DNA from: Trichuris trichiura
Taxonomy: Eukaryota > Nematoda > Enoplea > Trichinellida > Trichuridae
Assembly (NCBI GenBank): GCA_037903355.1
Contig: JBAJFE010000042.1
Coordinates: 2,988,001-3,052,000, forward strand
Direction: 5' to 3'
DNA: 64,000 nucleotides
Below the pieces are notes generated by a model. It was not told where the DNA came from and searched no databases. It worked only from the letters and a program-made list of their open reading frames with translations. Of the stretch, positions 21,369-32,674 are shown piece by piece; the first letter of the stretch is position 1, and each line of letters begins with the position of its first letter. A program made the position numbers and the translations under genes.

Positions 21369-21398
21369 GCTTTCGGGTCGACCGAGACCCGTCTTCAG
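21369..21398 (-). ncRNA. Hammerhead-ribozyme-like core (left palindrome arm)
   Basis: Minus strand CTGAAGA, GGGTC...GACCC helix II, GAAAGC. Just 5' of it GTTGT and ACAAC could form part of helix I. Confidence 0.6.
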
Positions 21399-22095
21399 CG
21401 GTTGTGAATTACGGATACAACTTGTGCGCGTGACTTGAGTCTTCTGTCGTTTTCATGGTTTAAAGCGGGTGTTTTAAAGCTCTTTATTGGTGGTCTTCTG
21501 TTTGTGTGATATGTAATTTGTCTGTTTTTTCGCATTTTTTTTTCATGTGCGGGGATTATTTCTTCTTTCTCTTGTTCCATGTGTTCTTGTATCATGTCCA
21601 ATTATGGAGCAGCAGTCGTAGCGCGTCACTATATTTGTCCAAATTTCACTTACATCTGCTCCTTGGTCGCGGTTATATGTGAGGTTGTGTCTTATGTAAA
21701 GAGCTTCTTTGATTCTTCTTAATCGTAGGTTCTTTTCAAATGAAGTCTTATGTTATGAAAAGAACCTACGATTAAGAAGAATCAAAGAAGCTCTTTACAT
21801 AAGACACAACCTCACATATAACCGCGACCAAGGAGCAGATGTAAGTGAAATTTGGACAAATATAGTGACGCGCTACGACTGCTGCTCCATAATTGGATAT
21901 GATACATGAACACATGGAGCAAGAGAAAGAAGAAATAATCCCCGCACATGAAAAAAAAATGCGAAAAAACGGACAAATTACATATCACACAAACAGAAGA
22001 CCACCAACAAAGAGCTTTAAAACACCCGCTTTAAACCATGAAAACGACAGAAGACTCAAGTCACGCGCACAAGTTATATCCGTAATTCACAACCG

Positions 22096-22125
22096 CTGAA
22101 GACGGGTCTCGGTCGACCCGAAAGC
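22096..22125 (+). ncRNA. Hammerhead-ribozyme-like core (right palindrome arm)
   Basis: Identical core to 21369-21398 on the opposite strand. Confidence 0.6.
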
Positions 22126-22465
22126 TCCGGAGTTATTTAGCACATTAAACGGGAATACTTCCGTAATAAAACTTTTACATTATGAAAACAATTTGCTCAT
22201 CCATTCGTTGATAGGGCATTTTGAAGTTTACTTACAGATACATCCAACAGGCCAAACTCGTGAACCTTTGCGAAAGAGTTAAGGTGAGGAAATAAAACAG
22301 CTGCGCATAGATTGCCAGCAAGGGGAGCACAATGGGGTAGCAGTAAAGCATGGTGGGGGTTCGGTTAGTGATTCGTTGAAAACATCAAAGGCCAATGATC
22401 TGATCCGCGTTGCGCCTTAGTAAACGGTGCATAGCTCATTCTGCATAATGTAGACGGCTGGGAAC

Positions 22466-24360
22466 ATGCGCTGGCTCCTTGAGACCGTGAAAGACGAAGA
22501 AACCGCCGTAAAGTTCCTGCGCAAAAAAGGCCTGCTGCACAGCGAAAGACTGTGCTCCTCGTGCGGACAGATGATGCGTCCGGGGCGGGATGCACGACGT
22601 GGCGTTGCTTTAGGCGGAACTGCCGCAAGGAACTGTCCACACGTAAGGGCACGTATTTCGACGATAAGCGCAATAAGTGCAGTAGCCGTCTTCAGCGTTA
22701 CATCGCAATGTGTGTTTTGCAGTCCCCCGGCAGGGTATGAAGTTCCAGAAGATGGTGGAGCTGATTTACTGCTGGAGCCGAGAGCTAACCTCGGTGAAAT
22801 TCTGCAAAAAGGAGCTAGGAAGTGATCTGCATGCTTTGTTTTGTTCGTGTAGGCCATAGGTTCTCAAACTTTTCGCTCCATCGCCCCCCTGTGAACGTTC
22901 CCGAGTGCTAGTGCCCCCACTTCTGATTGGTCATGTTTGGGTTCGGTGATTGGCTGAAAGGTAGGACGTGGCGTAGCCGGGAGGTCATTAAGTTTTCAAA
23001 CTTTTCCCTCCGTCGCCCCCGGTGGGAAAATCTTTGCAACACCACTACTCAAGAAAAAAGTTTGCAGAAAAGATTTTTACTCTTCTTCACGTGGTAGACG
23101 TACTATATCACTCCTGCTTTTCCACCAATCATTTTATGATGGGAAAATTTCTGCTTGCCTTTCATATCTCTTCTCACAATTTTCAGAACATGGAGTCACT
23201 TAAGCAAGAAGCATTCATTAGCCTTTCCCGAAAAAAAAACAATGTGCGTCAATTTGTCTTTTTACCCACACCAAACAGAATTGTAGTGACAACAAACCAG
23301 ATTGAAGTGAAAACGCTTAAGCGAAAAGATGCAAAAAAAACTATAACGCAAGTTTGCGACTGCACGTGAACGGAGACTACTCAATGTAATGTTTGTGTTT
23401 GATGCAGTACGAGCAAGTTGTCTACGTTTGGCTGCATCTTTGTCATCATCAGTCTAAGGTTGCTTCGATTCACTATATCTAGCCGACTTCTCTTGCTGCT
23501 TAACAGCTCCGTAACCGTGCTGAATCCGCATTCCGCTAGATAAGATTATGGAACGCAATAAACAAGTTTTCTACAGCAGCCCATAACTTGCCGCTTCTTG
23601 TCCCATAATGCTTTTGAATTTGCCGCCTCCACTTCTGTTGGAGTTGAGCTAAGAAAAACGCCATTGTTCCATTGCGCCCTCCTCCCCCACTTGGCCTCCT
23701 TTGAAGTTGCCGCCGCCACTTCTAGTGAGGGCGAGTTAAGAAAGGCCGTTCTTACGAAGGTCTCTTTGAGAGCCCTCCTGCGCTAGGGATAATTCTGCCA
23801 GAGTTCCTCTTATGTGATTCCCAACGCCCCCGAACGAGGTTCCCATCGACCCTCTGTGCTCCCTCATCGCCCCCCAGGGGGCGATATCGCCCACTTTGAA
23901 AACCTATGGTGTAGGCATTGTCCGTATTGCAAGCGTGAACCGCACTACTGCAGTGCGGTGGTGTAGGTACCTGCAGCAGGTTGCAGCAGATGCGCTTGCC
24001 CAAGCACCGGTGCAACTCGGAAGACCAGGGAAGACAGTGGAGTTGGACGAGTCGCTGTTCTCCCGGAGCAAGTACAACCGAGGGAGTGGGTACCCACACC
24101 AGTGGGTCATCGGTAGTGTAGCTGGAAAACCGGTGAATCCTTGCTTGTACCCATCGAAAACTGCTCGTCTGGCACGCTGCTTCCTGTTTTACGGTCGCAG
24201 GTAAGGCGTCGGTCTGCCGTGATGACGGACGACTGGCGTGCCTACCGTTGTCTCAGCCGCGAGGGGTACCAACACTCGCGAGTGAACCATTTGGTGAGCT
24301 TCGTGGACAGAGGCACGGGTGCGGTTACGCAGTCCGTGGAATCATTGTGGGCCTAGGTCA
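22466..24360 (+). pseudogene. Merlin (IS1016/ISXO2-like) transposase, split by a hAT insertion
   Basis: The N-terminal part (22466-22846) has ETAVKFLRKKGLLHSERLC with a CxxC zinc ribbon (CSSCG), then, after frame changes, RKGTYFDDKRN and MVELIYCWSRELTSVKF. After the hAT (22855-23908) the core resumes at 23917: GKTVELDESLFSRSKYNRG (first Asp), PHQWVIGSV, AVMTDDWRAYRC (second Asp), then GYQHSRVNHLVSFVD and VESLWA (Glu). This is the Merlin/IS1016 DDE arrangement. Several frameshifts and stops make it dead. The 3' flank to about 24830 is non-coding. The Merlin ends were not located. Confidence 0.85.
22855..23908. mobile_element. Non-autonomous hAT (1054 bp) with 8-bp target duplication, inside Merlin
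   Basis: Ends CATAGGTTCTCAAAC and GTTTGAAAACCTATG-type inverted termini (CTTTGAAAACCTATG at the right), flanked by the perfect 8-mer GTGTAGGC (22847-22854 and 23909-23916). The interior contains a second terminus-like block at 22990-23030, the tract shared with 4255-4560, and a MITE-like end at 23660-23720. No intact transposase. Confidence 0.9.
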
Positions 24361-24835
24361 AACGGGGCAACAAGCGGCGTTGTGGAACGCATCAGAGCGC
24401 CCTCCCATTGCACTTCTCCGAATTCATGTGGAGGAAGCGCGTGGGAGCCTCAGATGCGTTCGACGCGATCGTCGGGTTGCATCTCCCCCCGGAGTGGACT
24501 CACCGCCAGCGCACGTGTCCATGCCGCGGGAAATGGTATGCAGTTAAAGTTTACGACTCCTGCTTTCTGCATGCCCGCTACTACTATTAGCTTGAACCTG
24601 CCCGGACTGACCGCACCGATTGCCTCGGTCTCCCTGCCCCGGTGAACGGTATGGCGCTTCTTTGCTCATACTTTTTTTATGCACGTTACTGTCATCAGAT
24701 TAAACCCGTCCCAAGTGACCGCATCGCCTGCGGCAGTCTACTTTCACCAGTGAATGGTATTTACGCTTTCGTTTACGTTCACTTATACTGTGCGCGTTAC
24801 TCACAGATTGTCTCTAAGCCATACGTTTCTTAGTT
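24361..24835. other. Merlin 3' flank, no gene seen
   Basis: It contains two imperfect repeats of a 'cccgg.gaacggtat..cgctt' unit (24630-24660 and 24745-24780). No conserved coding sequence. Confidence 0.35.
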
Positions 24836-24839
24836 CCAT

Positions 24840-25400
24840 TAGTAACTGTTACTCCGCTTGTACGTTGCCGCCTGAAATTCTGGCGCGCTAATCTCATAAT
24901 CCGATTACGCAAGCCGCTGTGCGTAATCTTCCCGAAATCCCCACTTGACCTCCTTTGAAGTTGCTGCCACAACTCCCTGGGGGGAGGGGGTGTTGTCAAG
25001 ACCCCCGCCCCGTTTTGACGTTGCCTCCAGAAAGTCTTTAGCGTTAACCCAGTAAACCGGTGACGCAAGCCATTGCCCACAATCCTCCTTAATTCCCACT
25101 TCCTTTTCAGTTGCTGCCTCCATTTTCGCCGGGGAAATTCCAGACAAGACCCCAAACCGAAGTGGTAAACTTATGGAAAGCAAACTAGCATTGGGTCCAT
25201 ATGCCACGTCACGGTTAAAGCGGTCAACTTCCCACTTACGGAGGCAATCGACGTATAGAAGTTGTCCTCGCGCTTATTTACGTGCAGATCAACCAAATTG
25301 TCAATTTTCGATCAACTTTGGGGGGGGGGGGGTGGTGAAGTGGAGAAACAGAGAAGCGGTCAGCTTTGGAGGTTCTACTGTACTTTTTTCTTGCATCGAT
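24840..25400. repeat. Cluster of degenerate MITE ends
   Basis: Several inverted copies of the 'cttgacctcctttgaagttgc' end of MITE copies 1-3 occur near 24945, 25010 and 25085, apparently nested. A run of about 13 G lies at 25320-25332. Confidence 0.5.
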
Positions 25401-25426
25401 GCTATTGTACCAGTTTCAAGCTATCG

Positions 25427-26076
25427 AAATTTGGATGCTTCGTAACGGGATGATGTTTCATAGTTTTCTAGATCTTTTACGCTTTTCCCTTTCTTATCCG
25501 CTTGGTACTTGTAATTCAGACGAAACAATTGCTCTACCAGCGGGTGGATGAGCGATTATTAGGAAAAACTGAACAGGACCAATACACTCAACTTTACTTT
25601 TCAGACCTTTCGGAACGCTCTAGTTCCGTCGTCAGTGACGTGGAGAAGGTGTTATTCTCCGAATGATACTATACAGGTACACGTAACAAAAGGGATTGGG
25701 GTGAGGTCAGCGCGGCAGTGAGCAACGCTTAATTTTACTTATAAGTAGGTCCCAAGCCGAGCTAACCTCTAATCCTTTGTCACGGTTGATCGTATGGTTA
25801 TGGCGAATGTAAAGAGCCTCCTTGAAACGACGGCGATGGAAGTGGCTCTCGTGACAAATAATCTGCGGTTTTAGGTCAAGCGAGCATTGAGAGGAATACT
25901 CGACGACCGCCGAGGCCTTGATCGTCTCTTGTATGGTCTTCTCTGGTTTCATCTTCTCTGGTCGGCCTCGTAGTGGATTAAGTGTCGTTGGTCCGTCGGG
26001 TTGAATCAGCCTTCGCATCGCCTCTTTGTATCAGCCAATGTTGGACACGTGTTGGCCGTACCTGCCAAATAAAGTA
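25427..26076 (-). mobile_element. Penelope-like element, 3' part (GIY-YIG C-terminus and terminal repeat)
   Basis: From 26076 downwards the minus strand reads TLFGRYGQHVSNIG, one stop, then RRLIQPDGPTTLNPLRGRPE and RRFKEALYIRHNHTINRDKG, the end of the GIY-YIG region. The terminal repeat (about 25430-25700) follows with a hammerhead-like core. The reading frame continues exactly into 36377-36600 when the 26077-36376 segment and one TA are removed. Confidence 0.85.
25606..25635 (-). ncRNA. Hammerhead-ribozyme-like core
   Basis: Minus strand CTGACGA, GGAAC...GTTCC, GAAAGG. Confidence 0.55.
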
Positions 26077-26318
26077 CAGTAGGCCCTCGTTATCCGCGGT
26101 TTTTGGTTCCAGGACTTTCCGCGTATAACAAATCCCGCCTAAAGTCAAGTCCCCTGTACAAAATATAGAATCCTTTGTAAACAACATGCGCGATTTCTCG
26201 TGTACACTACAAATAGACACGAAATTGCTCGTAGTTACTAATATCACTTAGTGTTTTCCTAATGAAGAAGTTTATTACGGATAGTTCCCGTTTGTTATGT
26301 ATATAGAAAGACTCCGGA

Positions 26319-26348
26319 GCTTTCGGGTCATTCGAGACCCGTCATCAG
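26319..26348 (-). ncRNA. Hammerhead-ribozyme-like core
   Basis: Minus strand CTGATGA, GGGTC...GACCC, GAAAGC. Confidence 0.6.
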
Positions 26349-26418
26349 CGGTCTTAAGTTGTTGAATCTTAATCAGATCAACAACTTGAATCTTAATCAG
26401 ATCAACAACTTAAGACCG

Positions 26419-26448
26419 CTGATGACGGGTCTCGAATGACCCGAAAGC
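26419..26448 (+). ncRNA. Hammerhead-ribozyme-like core
   Basis: Plus-strand mirror copy of 26319-26348 with an identical core. Confidence 0.6.
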
Positions 26449-26525
26449 TCCGGAGTCTTTCTATATACATAACACACGGGAACTATCCGTAATAAACTTC
26501 TTCATTATGAAAACATATGGTCCCG

Positions 26526-27628
26526 TACCAAGAAACCACGTTTTCAATATTAATTAGTGTTAAATAAATACTTTAGTGAAGAACATATTAAAGAAAATAA
26601 TGACATTCAGCTGTCCAAAAATATATTGGAATGCGAATTACTTTCAGAATAGACTTTTTCAGCTCTAAGCGAAATATACAGGCTTTTATTGTTACGGTAC
26701 TGTCCCGTTATTTCAGTACAAACAAGGTTAGTACGAAGCTACGGACAACATCGTAACAATAAAGACTGCACACTCCGCATGAACTACTACAGTCCCGTAC
26801 AAAGAAACTGTTTCAATGATGTAAGCGAAAAGTAAAATCGCTGAACCTCAGCTGGCACCATTGATTCCAGTTCGTCTTTAACAACAATCGTTGCTTGCGC
26901 CTTCACATCAGCTATGTTATCTTTTACTTGAATGTTGGCCAGGTAGAAGATTTTTCAGGCGGTATGACCTTTTCCGCTGAGTGGCAGAGTCCATGTTGAT
27001 GATAAGTCACTGGCGATCCGAAGGGCCTATGTTGAAAGTTGCATCAACAGAGGGTTAAAAAATCTAGTTGCAAAGAAAATAAAAAAAGTTAAGTTTTCTG
27101 AATCTCCACATCTCAGGGAACTGTGGCAATGATACTGTCTGCTCATGCTCAACCCATACTCAAGCATCGTAGACGTGACTGTTGTGTATTGAGTATGACT
27201 CTTTCGCAAGCGCTTATGTCGCGCCCCTGTATGTCATCTTACTGTCAGTTGATGGGTGATTCGCATGCTTCTCGCAAGTATTCGCTCGAATAAACGTTCC
27301 TAGGTTGCGACAGGTCCGCATGTACCTCACAAACATGACAGTGACTGCATAATGTAAGGCGCTGACAAAGTAGCACTTCATTTCCTCAATCACGTTAGCA
27401 TAATTTCGTTTAATGAAGCAATACGGTTCGAAAAAGATATTTGAAATATCAGTGAGAATACAGCAAAATTATAAATGGAGAAAAGAGGAGTTCGTTCAAG
27501 GGCACTGTGTGAGTGATTGAAACTCTTTGAAAAGAAGCGAACTCTCTGGCTGCACGTCAGACGGATCGTTAGCAGCGGGAACCTCACCCAGTGAGGAACT
27601 GCTTTTGTGACTTCTTTCAACGTATACT
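26526..27628. other. Tigger 3' non-coding region
   Basis: AT-rich sequence between the transposase stop and the element end. No other gene seen. Confidence 0.5.
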
Positions 27629-29355
27629 CTAACGCAGCGGAACATTCTCAATGTCTATACAGTTAGAACATGAAGGCGTATCACGTTCAGAACTCAGGTT
27701 TGAAGACTCCTGAGCTACGGATGTGCTAGGGAAAAACATCGTTATACGTAATTGTTTCTGCTTTTTCTTCTCATCATCAAATAAATCCTGAAGTGGCTTT
27801 AAGGATGCCGTTATACCTCGGGTGACGCTGAGTGTACGTTCTATTGATGGGTCATATTCGAGAATCTTGTCCTTTAAAACTTGCGCCTGCTGAAAAACAT
27901 CTGCAAATTTTTCAAATGACCGGGCGGGCAGCTGTGTAGGCGCTGAATCTTCTAAGTCATCATCGTCGCTTGAAGATCTGGTCATTTCTTCAAGTTCCTC
28001 GTTCGACAGAGCTTCTCTATGATCTTCTAGATGCTCTCTGATGTCACTTTGAGCCATGCCAGAGAATCCTTCCCCACCGATTTCTCTCGCAATGTTCTGA
28101 ATATTTGTGACTTCGTCAATGGAAGGGAAACCTCTAAAGTTGCTAACTGCAGCATTCCATAATGGCTTCCAGCATGCATTTAAGGTTCCTGGCCTTATGG
28201 CCTGCACAGCCTCTGCAATAAGCACGATTGCATCTGCAATTGTGAAACTCTTCCATAGGTCTGAAGCGCTGAGCTGCGGATTGGCATCAAGGGCGTCACG
28301 AGTCTTCCCAAAAATGTGGCGCATGTAAACCGCCTTAACACACTTTGTGATGCCTTGATCAAGAGGCTGCAATAGCGACGTCAAATTGGGAGGCAAAAAC
28401 ATTACTTCCACGTTCTCATTAGCAAAGCGGACAAATTGTGGATGTCCAGGGCATTATCTATAATGAGCAGGATTTTAAAGGATAGCCCCTTGTGTCTAAG
28501 GTATGTCTTCCTTTCAGGAATAAAGCATTGATGGAACCACTCCAAGAACAAAATGGCAGTCATCCAAGCCTTCCTATTGTATTGCCAGAACACTGGCAAG
28601 CTGTTTTTATTCTTGTTCTTTAAGGGTAGTGGCGTGCATGCTCGGCAGATGACTCCTGGTTTAATCATGTGTCCCGCCACATTTCCACACAACACTAGAG
28701 TAAGGCGATCTTTTAGAGGTTTAAATCCAGTAGCCTGTCTCACCTCCTTATGGATGTAAGTGCGATTCGACATCTTCTTCCAGAACAAGGCAGTCTCATC
28801 ACAATTGAACACTTGCTCTGGAAGGTAGCCCTTTTCATCAATCACTGCTTTGAACTCTTCAGGGAAAGCTAATGTAGACTCAACGTCAGCTGACGCAGCT
28901 TCTCCGGTGACTCTTATGTTTTTGAGATTGTAACGCTTTAAGTAGCCCGCTAGCCATCCCTTACTTGCCATAAATTCCTTCCTCTCGCGTGCGTTTCCCA
29001 TCGGACGGAAATGATCATAGAGGCTGAGCGCTTTTTCACGTATCATTTTGCCATCAATCGGAACGTGCTTCTGTGACATGTCCTCTATCCACAAACTTAA
29101 TGCTTTCTCTGCCTTCGAAAGCACTTTATCGCGAACGACGGATACCCTCTTTACTATCGTTGGGGCAGCACATGCGCTTTGGCGAATTTGAGCTTGTCTC
29201 TGCTTTATGGAGCGTATGATGGATTCGTTCTTTCCGACTCTACGACCCATTTCAGCACATGACATGCCACTTTTCAAAAAATCCAAGATCTTTATTTTCT
29301 CATAGAGAGAGCACTTTACGGTTCCTCTTTGGGTGTGAAGAATGTTTTCGACCAC
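27629..29355 (-). pseudogene. Tigger transposase, nearly intact (one frameshift)
   Basis: About 575 residues in two open frames. The first (28402-29355) has the N-terminal helix-turn-helix (CSLYEKIKILDFLKSGMSCA, EMGRRVGKNESIIRSI), the CENP-B-type domain (SLWIEDMSQKHVPIDGKMI, ASKGWLAGYLKRYNLK) and the DDE core: VFNCDETALFWKKM (Asp 1) and ILLIIDNA (Asp 2). The second (27629-28411) resumes with VMFLPPNLTSLLQPLDQGI (Asp 3) and a long C-terminal tail rich in Asp/Glu and Ser (EEMTRSSSDDDDLEDS). A single missing base near 28450 separates the frames and no other stop interrupts them. Family knowledge: Tigger elements move by cut and paste into TA. This is the best-preserved transposase in the window and was probably active recently. 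Confidence 0.93.
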
Positions 29356-29439
29356 TCACGTGCCTGCTGTCAGTCATCTCCTACAAATAACGAGTGAAAA
29401 TGAGCAAATGAGTTAATTTCGCTATTGGTGATTGTAGTA

Positions 29440-29740
29440 AACTCAGTTGACAAACCCGCACAGGAAAGGCTACAAAACACTTTATTCTCGACACGACAAC
29501 TGCGACAACGCAAATGACCAGCAGCCAGCACAAACGAACAGCGCACTAGCAAGCAGAAATCACAACAATTCAGCGACGCCGAGAGCAAACCAATAAAAGA
29601 AGCGTTCTAGCAAGCTTGGCAGTCCGTATCTCGAACAACGCAATCCCCAATGCTACTGACGCGCGCATACACACTATCCTGCCGCCTGCTGCTTGTCACC
29701 GACGACTAACAACGCCGGTTTATCCTGCAGGGATCGTCGC
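29440..29740 (+). repeat. hAT-like fragment related to 19732-20280
   Basis: The 29600-29720 part ('gtccgtatctcgaacaacgcaat', 'gcgcgcatacacactat', 'accgacgactaacaa') matches 20110-20215. Boundaries are unclear. Confidence 0.5.
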
Positions 29741-31056
29741 TTTCACCGCCCGTCGTGCAGGAAACAGTTCCCGCAATTTCCGTCGCAATCGAGGGCGAAA
29801 GTTAAGGCACCTGTTCACAAAGGGCTACGACTCATGCAGTCTCTTAATTAAACACGGTGAACAATGAAGAGCGAATATTAGAACGACGTTCGAACAAGTC
29901 ATCCGTGTGACCCAGGTTCATAATCACGAACAGAATGAAGAACTACGACAGAGTTCATATTTTTGCGCCTTTCTTAGGCTTGGTAGGTGTTGCGGTATTC
30001 AGAGCTGAATTGAGAACTGTAGCAACAGGAAGAACAACATTCCTTTACTAAGCGCACTGAATAGCGAACGAAAGAAAACCCAGCCAGCTATAGCGAAGAG
30101 TAAAAGAGCGCGAGCACCTGGGCAGTGAACGGCGTGTCATACAGTTGGCAATGCACTAAACGTGAGTCATCCTAACACGCGTAGTCGATACGCTCATACT
30201 GACGTGCCAGTTTACATTCCTCAACAGTACGTTACAATTGTAATGTGGGGTCCGTCGATTTGCTCAAGCAAACCGAAGGCACCCAGTTGCACAACCCTTT
30301 CCATATTCATAATTAATTTTGAAGCCTCCGTCCCAGTTAATAGAAGGATTATGGCGTACCAAAGCGCCTCTAGTTTTTCATATGGTAACATGCTCCCGTG
30401 ACATGTGATCTTCATTGGGAGGATAAGAGAACATTCAGACAAAGATGCAGAGGCATCAAGTTCAGACGAAGCATGAGCTGTTCTGATCAGTAAAACCCTT
30501 TACCCTTTCATCCGTATCTTGCTCATAAAGACAGCTACCTACGCGCGACCAGATTCGCGGGTGTTTAATTAACTTCTGCTAGCTGCAGAACCAGAAAAGT
30601 TCCGAAAGCTTTGAGACAATCATCTTCTATTGTCACCTAAGCATAAAATTCTTCTCTCAGCCTTCACAATCTTCAACAATTAAAACCCAGGTCATTTAGC
30701 AGCTGTCAGTATTGAGCAACAACTATCTTGGATGAACATAATGGGGTGACGGTTCTGACATCGATTTGCACTTTTCACTAATAGAAGTGGTTAAACTATG
30801 GTGTAAAAAATGCATTTTTTTCTACTTGAAATTATTGCACACCAAACGACATTTCAACTTCAGTAGACTAAGCTGTGCTGTTACCCTTTCAACCTTTGCT
30901 GTTGTTAACGGACCTCCTAATCCATCAAACAGGCAACAGCTCAAATAAATTTAAAATTTTGCTGCATTAAGCAATCTTACAATGTTTCTTCAGAAAATGT
31001 ATGCAGCCTTTCTGGGATAGTCAATATTCAAACTTAACTGCTTCTTTGGATAAGGA
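29741..31056. other. Tigger 5' non-coding region, no gene seen
   Basis: No conserved frame. A degenerate 'gttccgaaagctttgag' near 30600 recalls the Penelope terminal repeat. Confidence 0.4.
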
Positions 31057-31400
31057 AGTTTTTGAAAATTGGATGCTTTGTAACGGGATGATGTTTCATA
31101 GTTTTCTAGATCTTTTACGGCTTTTCCCGTTCTTATCTGCTTGGTATCTGTAATTCAAACGAAACAGTTGCTCTACCAGCGGGTGGATGAGCGATTATTA
31201 GGAAAAATTTAACGGGACCAATACATTCAACTTTATTTTTCAGTGCTTTCGGAACGCTCTAGTTCCGTCGTCAGTGATGTGCTCAATTTTTCCTAATAAT
31301 CGCTCATCCACTTGCTGGTAGAGCAATTGTTTCGTTTGAATTACAGATACCAGGCAGATAAGAATGGAAAAGCCGTAAAAGATCTAGAAAACTATAATAA
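31057..31400. mobile_element. Inverted Penelope terminal repeats (same family as 25427-25700)
   Basis: 31080-31275 repeats 25440-25635 almost base for base ('cgtaacgggatgatgtttcatagttttctag'), and 31280-31400 is the inverted partner. One hammerhead-like core remains. Confidence 0.8.
31245..31274 (-). ncRNA. Hammerhead-ribozyme-like core
   Basis: Minus strand CTGACGA, GGAAC...GTTCC, GAAAGC. Confidence 0.55.
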
Positions 31401-31758
31401 GGGAGTTTATTACTATTCATAAGCCATTATGACTTAAGAAATTGACTTACAATAGTATGAGGTACCTAAGCCTAATATGGGAAAATGAGAAACTAAATGC
31501 AACAGGTGAATGATAGCTCATCATAGTAACACGAGGTAGTAGCAATACGCGCATGGTTGAGAAGACATAAGAATAGAAAAAACCGTTTTCTCAGGTCACA
31601 TCATGCCACTACATACACAAAAAAAATCCTGCGCTGCTATTATGTTCATCAGCGATTCGTCAATCTCTGCTAAAAATTAAGTCAGTGTTTTCAGAAGACA
31701 AACCGCGCTTAGTCAAATCCGCGGATAAAAAGACCGCGGATAACGAGGGCCTACTGTA

Positions 31759-32600
31759 TTTTTAACTGTTCCAGCATCATCACTGTCTCCGCAAGAGACG
31801 CTTGTAACTGTAAAGGCAGACAGGAACCGCCTCTTGGATAAGCCGGGGAGGAACAACAAGAATGCTATCATTCTAAACGCTGTTCAATCAAAGCTGCAAC
31901 TGCTTCAACCTTGCAGTGCCAGGAATACAAGGGCGCGGGTACGTCGCCACAAGTCACATGAATGAAGAGGCAGCGGCGAAATTTCTCTTCTTCCGGAAAC
32001 AATTGCAAAGCGCTGCACAAGGGAAGGTCTTTAGGCAACAACTGACGCGAAGTATACATGGCAGGGCGCATTGCCCCAGGTTTGGTTGATTGCAAGGAGA
32101 AGCGCCTGACCTTTCTCGGCAACAATCCTAACCTATACGTGAACCACGAGATCGTTTCCGGCCGCTTGAGCTGGTCCACTCAGCTGGTCACTGCTACACG
32201 CACCATTCTGCGCAATGTGAATAGCGATAGAGCACCAGGATGTGAACGTCAAATTACGACATATCATTTCAGTGGCACAATAATGCTTTTTCTCCAGTTG
32301 TCAAACAGAAGCATTGACAGGCGGATTTCTTGGCAATCTGATGGTTGAATCAGTCGCCTAAAGACAAACAGCTACGTTACAGTTATGGTTCAGCTGCTAC
32401 AAAATTCCGCCAGCATTTCCACCGCCATTGTGCGACAAGGAACGCACGTAAGCAAACGACAGAGCATCAAAGTTGAGGAAATAAAATGTCGGTAAACACT
32501 GCGCTCACGGTTGCAAGGAAGAAGCTGAGAGATTACGTGATCCCGTATCTTTGACCTTTTTCCAGTGGAATCAGCCGCCCAGCAGCGTACACGCGCAGCA
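31759..32600. other. Upstream region of the Kunitz gene; no gene seen
   Basis: It begins directly at the Tigger right-end TA. No repeat or frame was recognised. Confidence 0.4.
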
Positions 32601-32621
32601 GAGATGACAGCTTAATATCAG

Positions 32622-32628
32622 TATAAAA
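32622..32628 (+). promoter_or_regulatory. TATA box of the Kunitz gene
   Basis: TATAAAA 53 bases before the ATG, with an initiator-like TCAGT at 32646-32650 about 24 bases downstream. Both spacings are typical for a core promoter. Confidence 0.6.
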
Positions 32629-32674
32629 GAAGAGAGCGGATTGCATCAGTCACACTGCTACTTTGGTTAAAGCA

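Larger units (their letters stand above)
21055..22265. mobile_element. Palindromic Penelope-like insertion (1.2 kb inverted repeat)
   Basis: The outer arms (21055-21130 and 22190-22265, 'gtttggcctgttggatgtat' and its complement) enclose a nearly perfect inverted repeat of about 430 bp (about 21304-21737 and 21757-22189) around a roughly 20-base centre. Both inner arms encode the same Penelope C-terminal tail (68 residues, 21395-21601 minus and 21893-22099 plus, four differences) ending in a hammerhead-like core. The left side also carries a small pLTR snap-back (21140-21265). Arm similarity implies recent origin. Confidence 0.85.
26245..26525. mobile_element. Palindromic Penelope terminal repeats
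   Basis: Two arms (about 26250-26360 and 26405-26515) are near-perfect inverted copies, each with 'ccgaaagctccggagtcttt' and a hammerhead-like core, separated by a short tandem repeat containing 'cttaatcagatcaacaact'. Terminal repeat only, no coding sequence. Confidence 0.8.
26077..31756 (-). mobile_element. Tigger element with both ends, carrying Penelope insertions
   Basis: The left end is CAGTAGGCCCTCGTTATCCG after a TA (26075-26076). The right end is CGGATAACGAGGGCCTACTG at 31737-31756, followed by TA. The transposase (27629-29355) is on the minus strand. Inside lie palindromic Penelope pieces (26245-26525 and 31057-31400) and a hAT fragment (about 29440-29740). Its right end is duplicated 4.6 kb further on at 36098-36376. 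Confidence 0.88.

Noticed and set aside
26319..26448. CRISPR-like or bacterial palindromic repeats
   Set aside because: The repeats are eukaryotic Penelope terminal repeats without regular spacers or cas genes.
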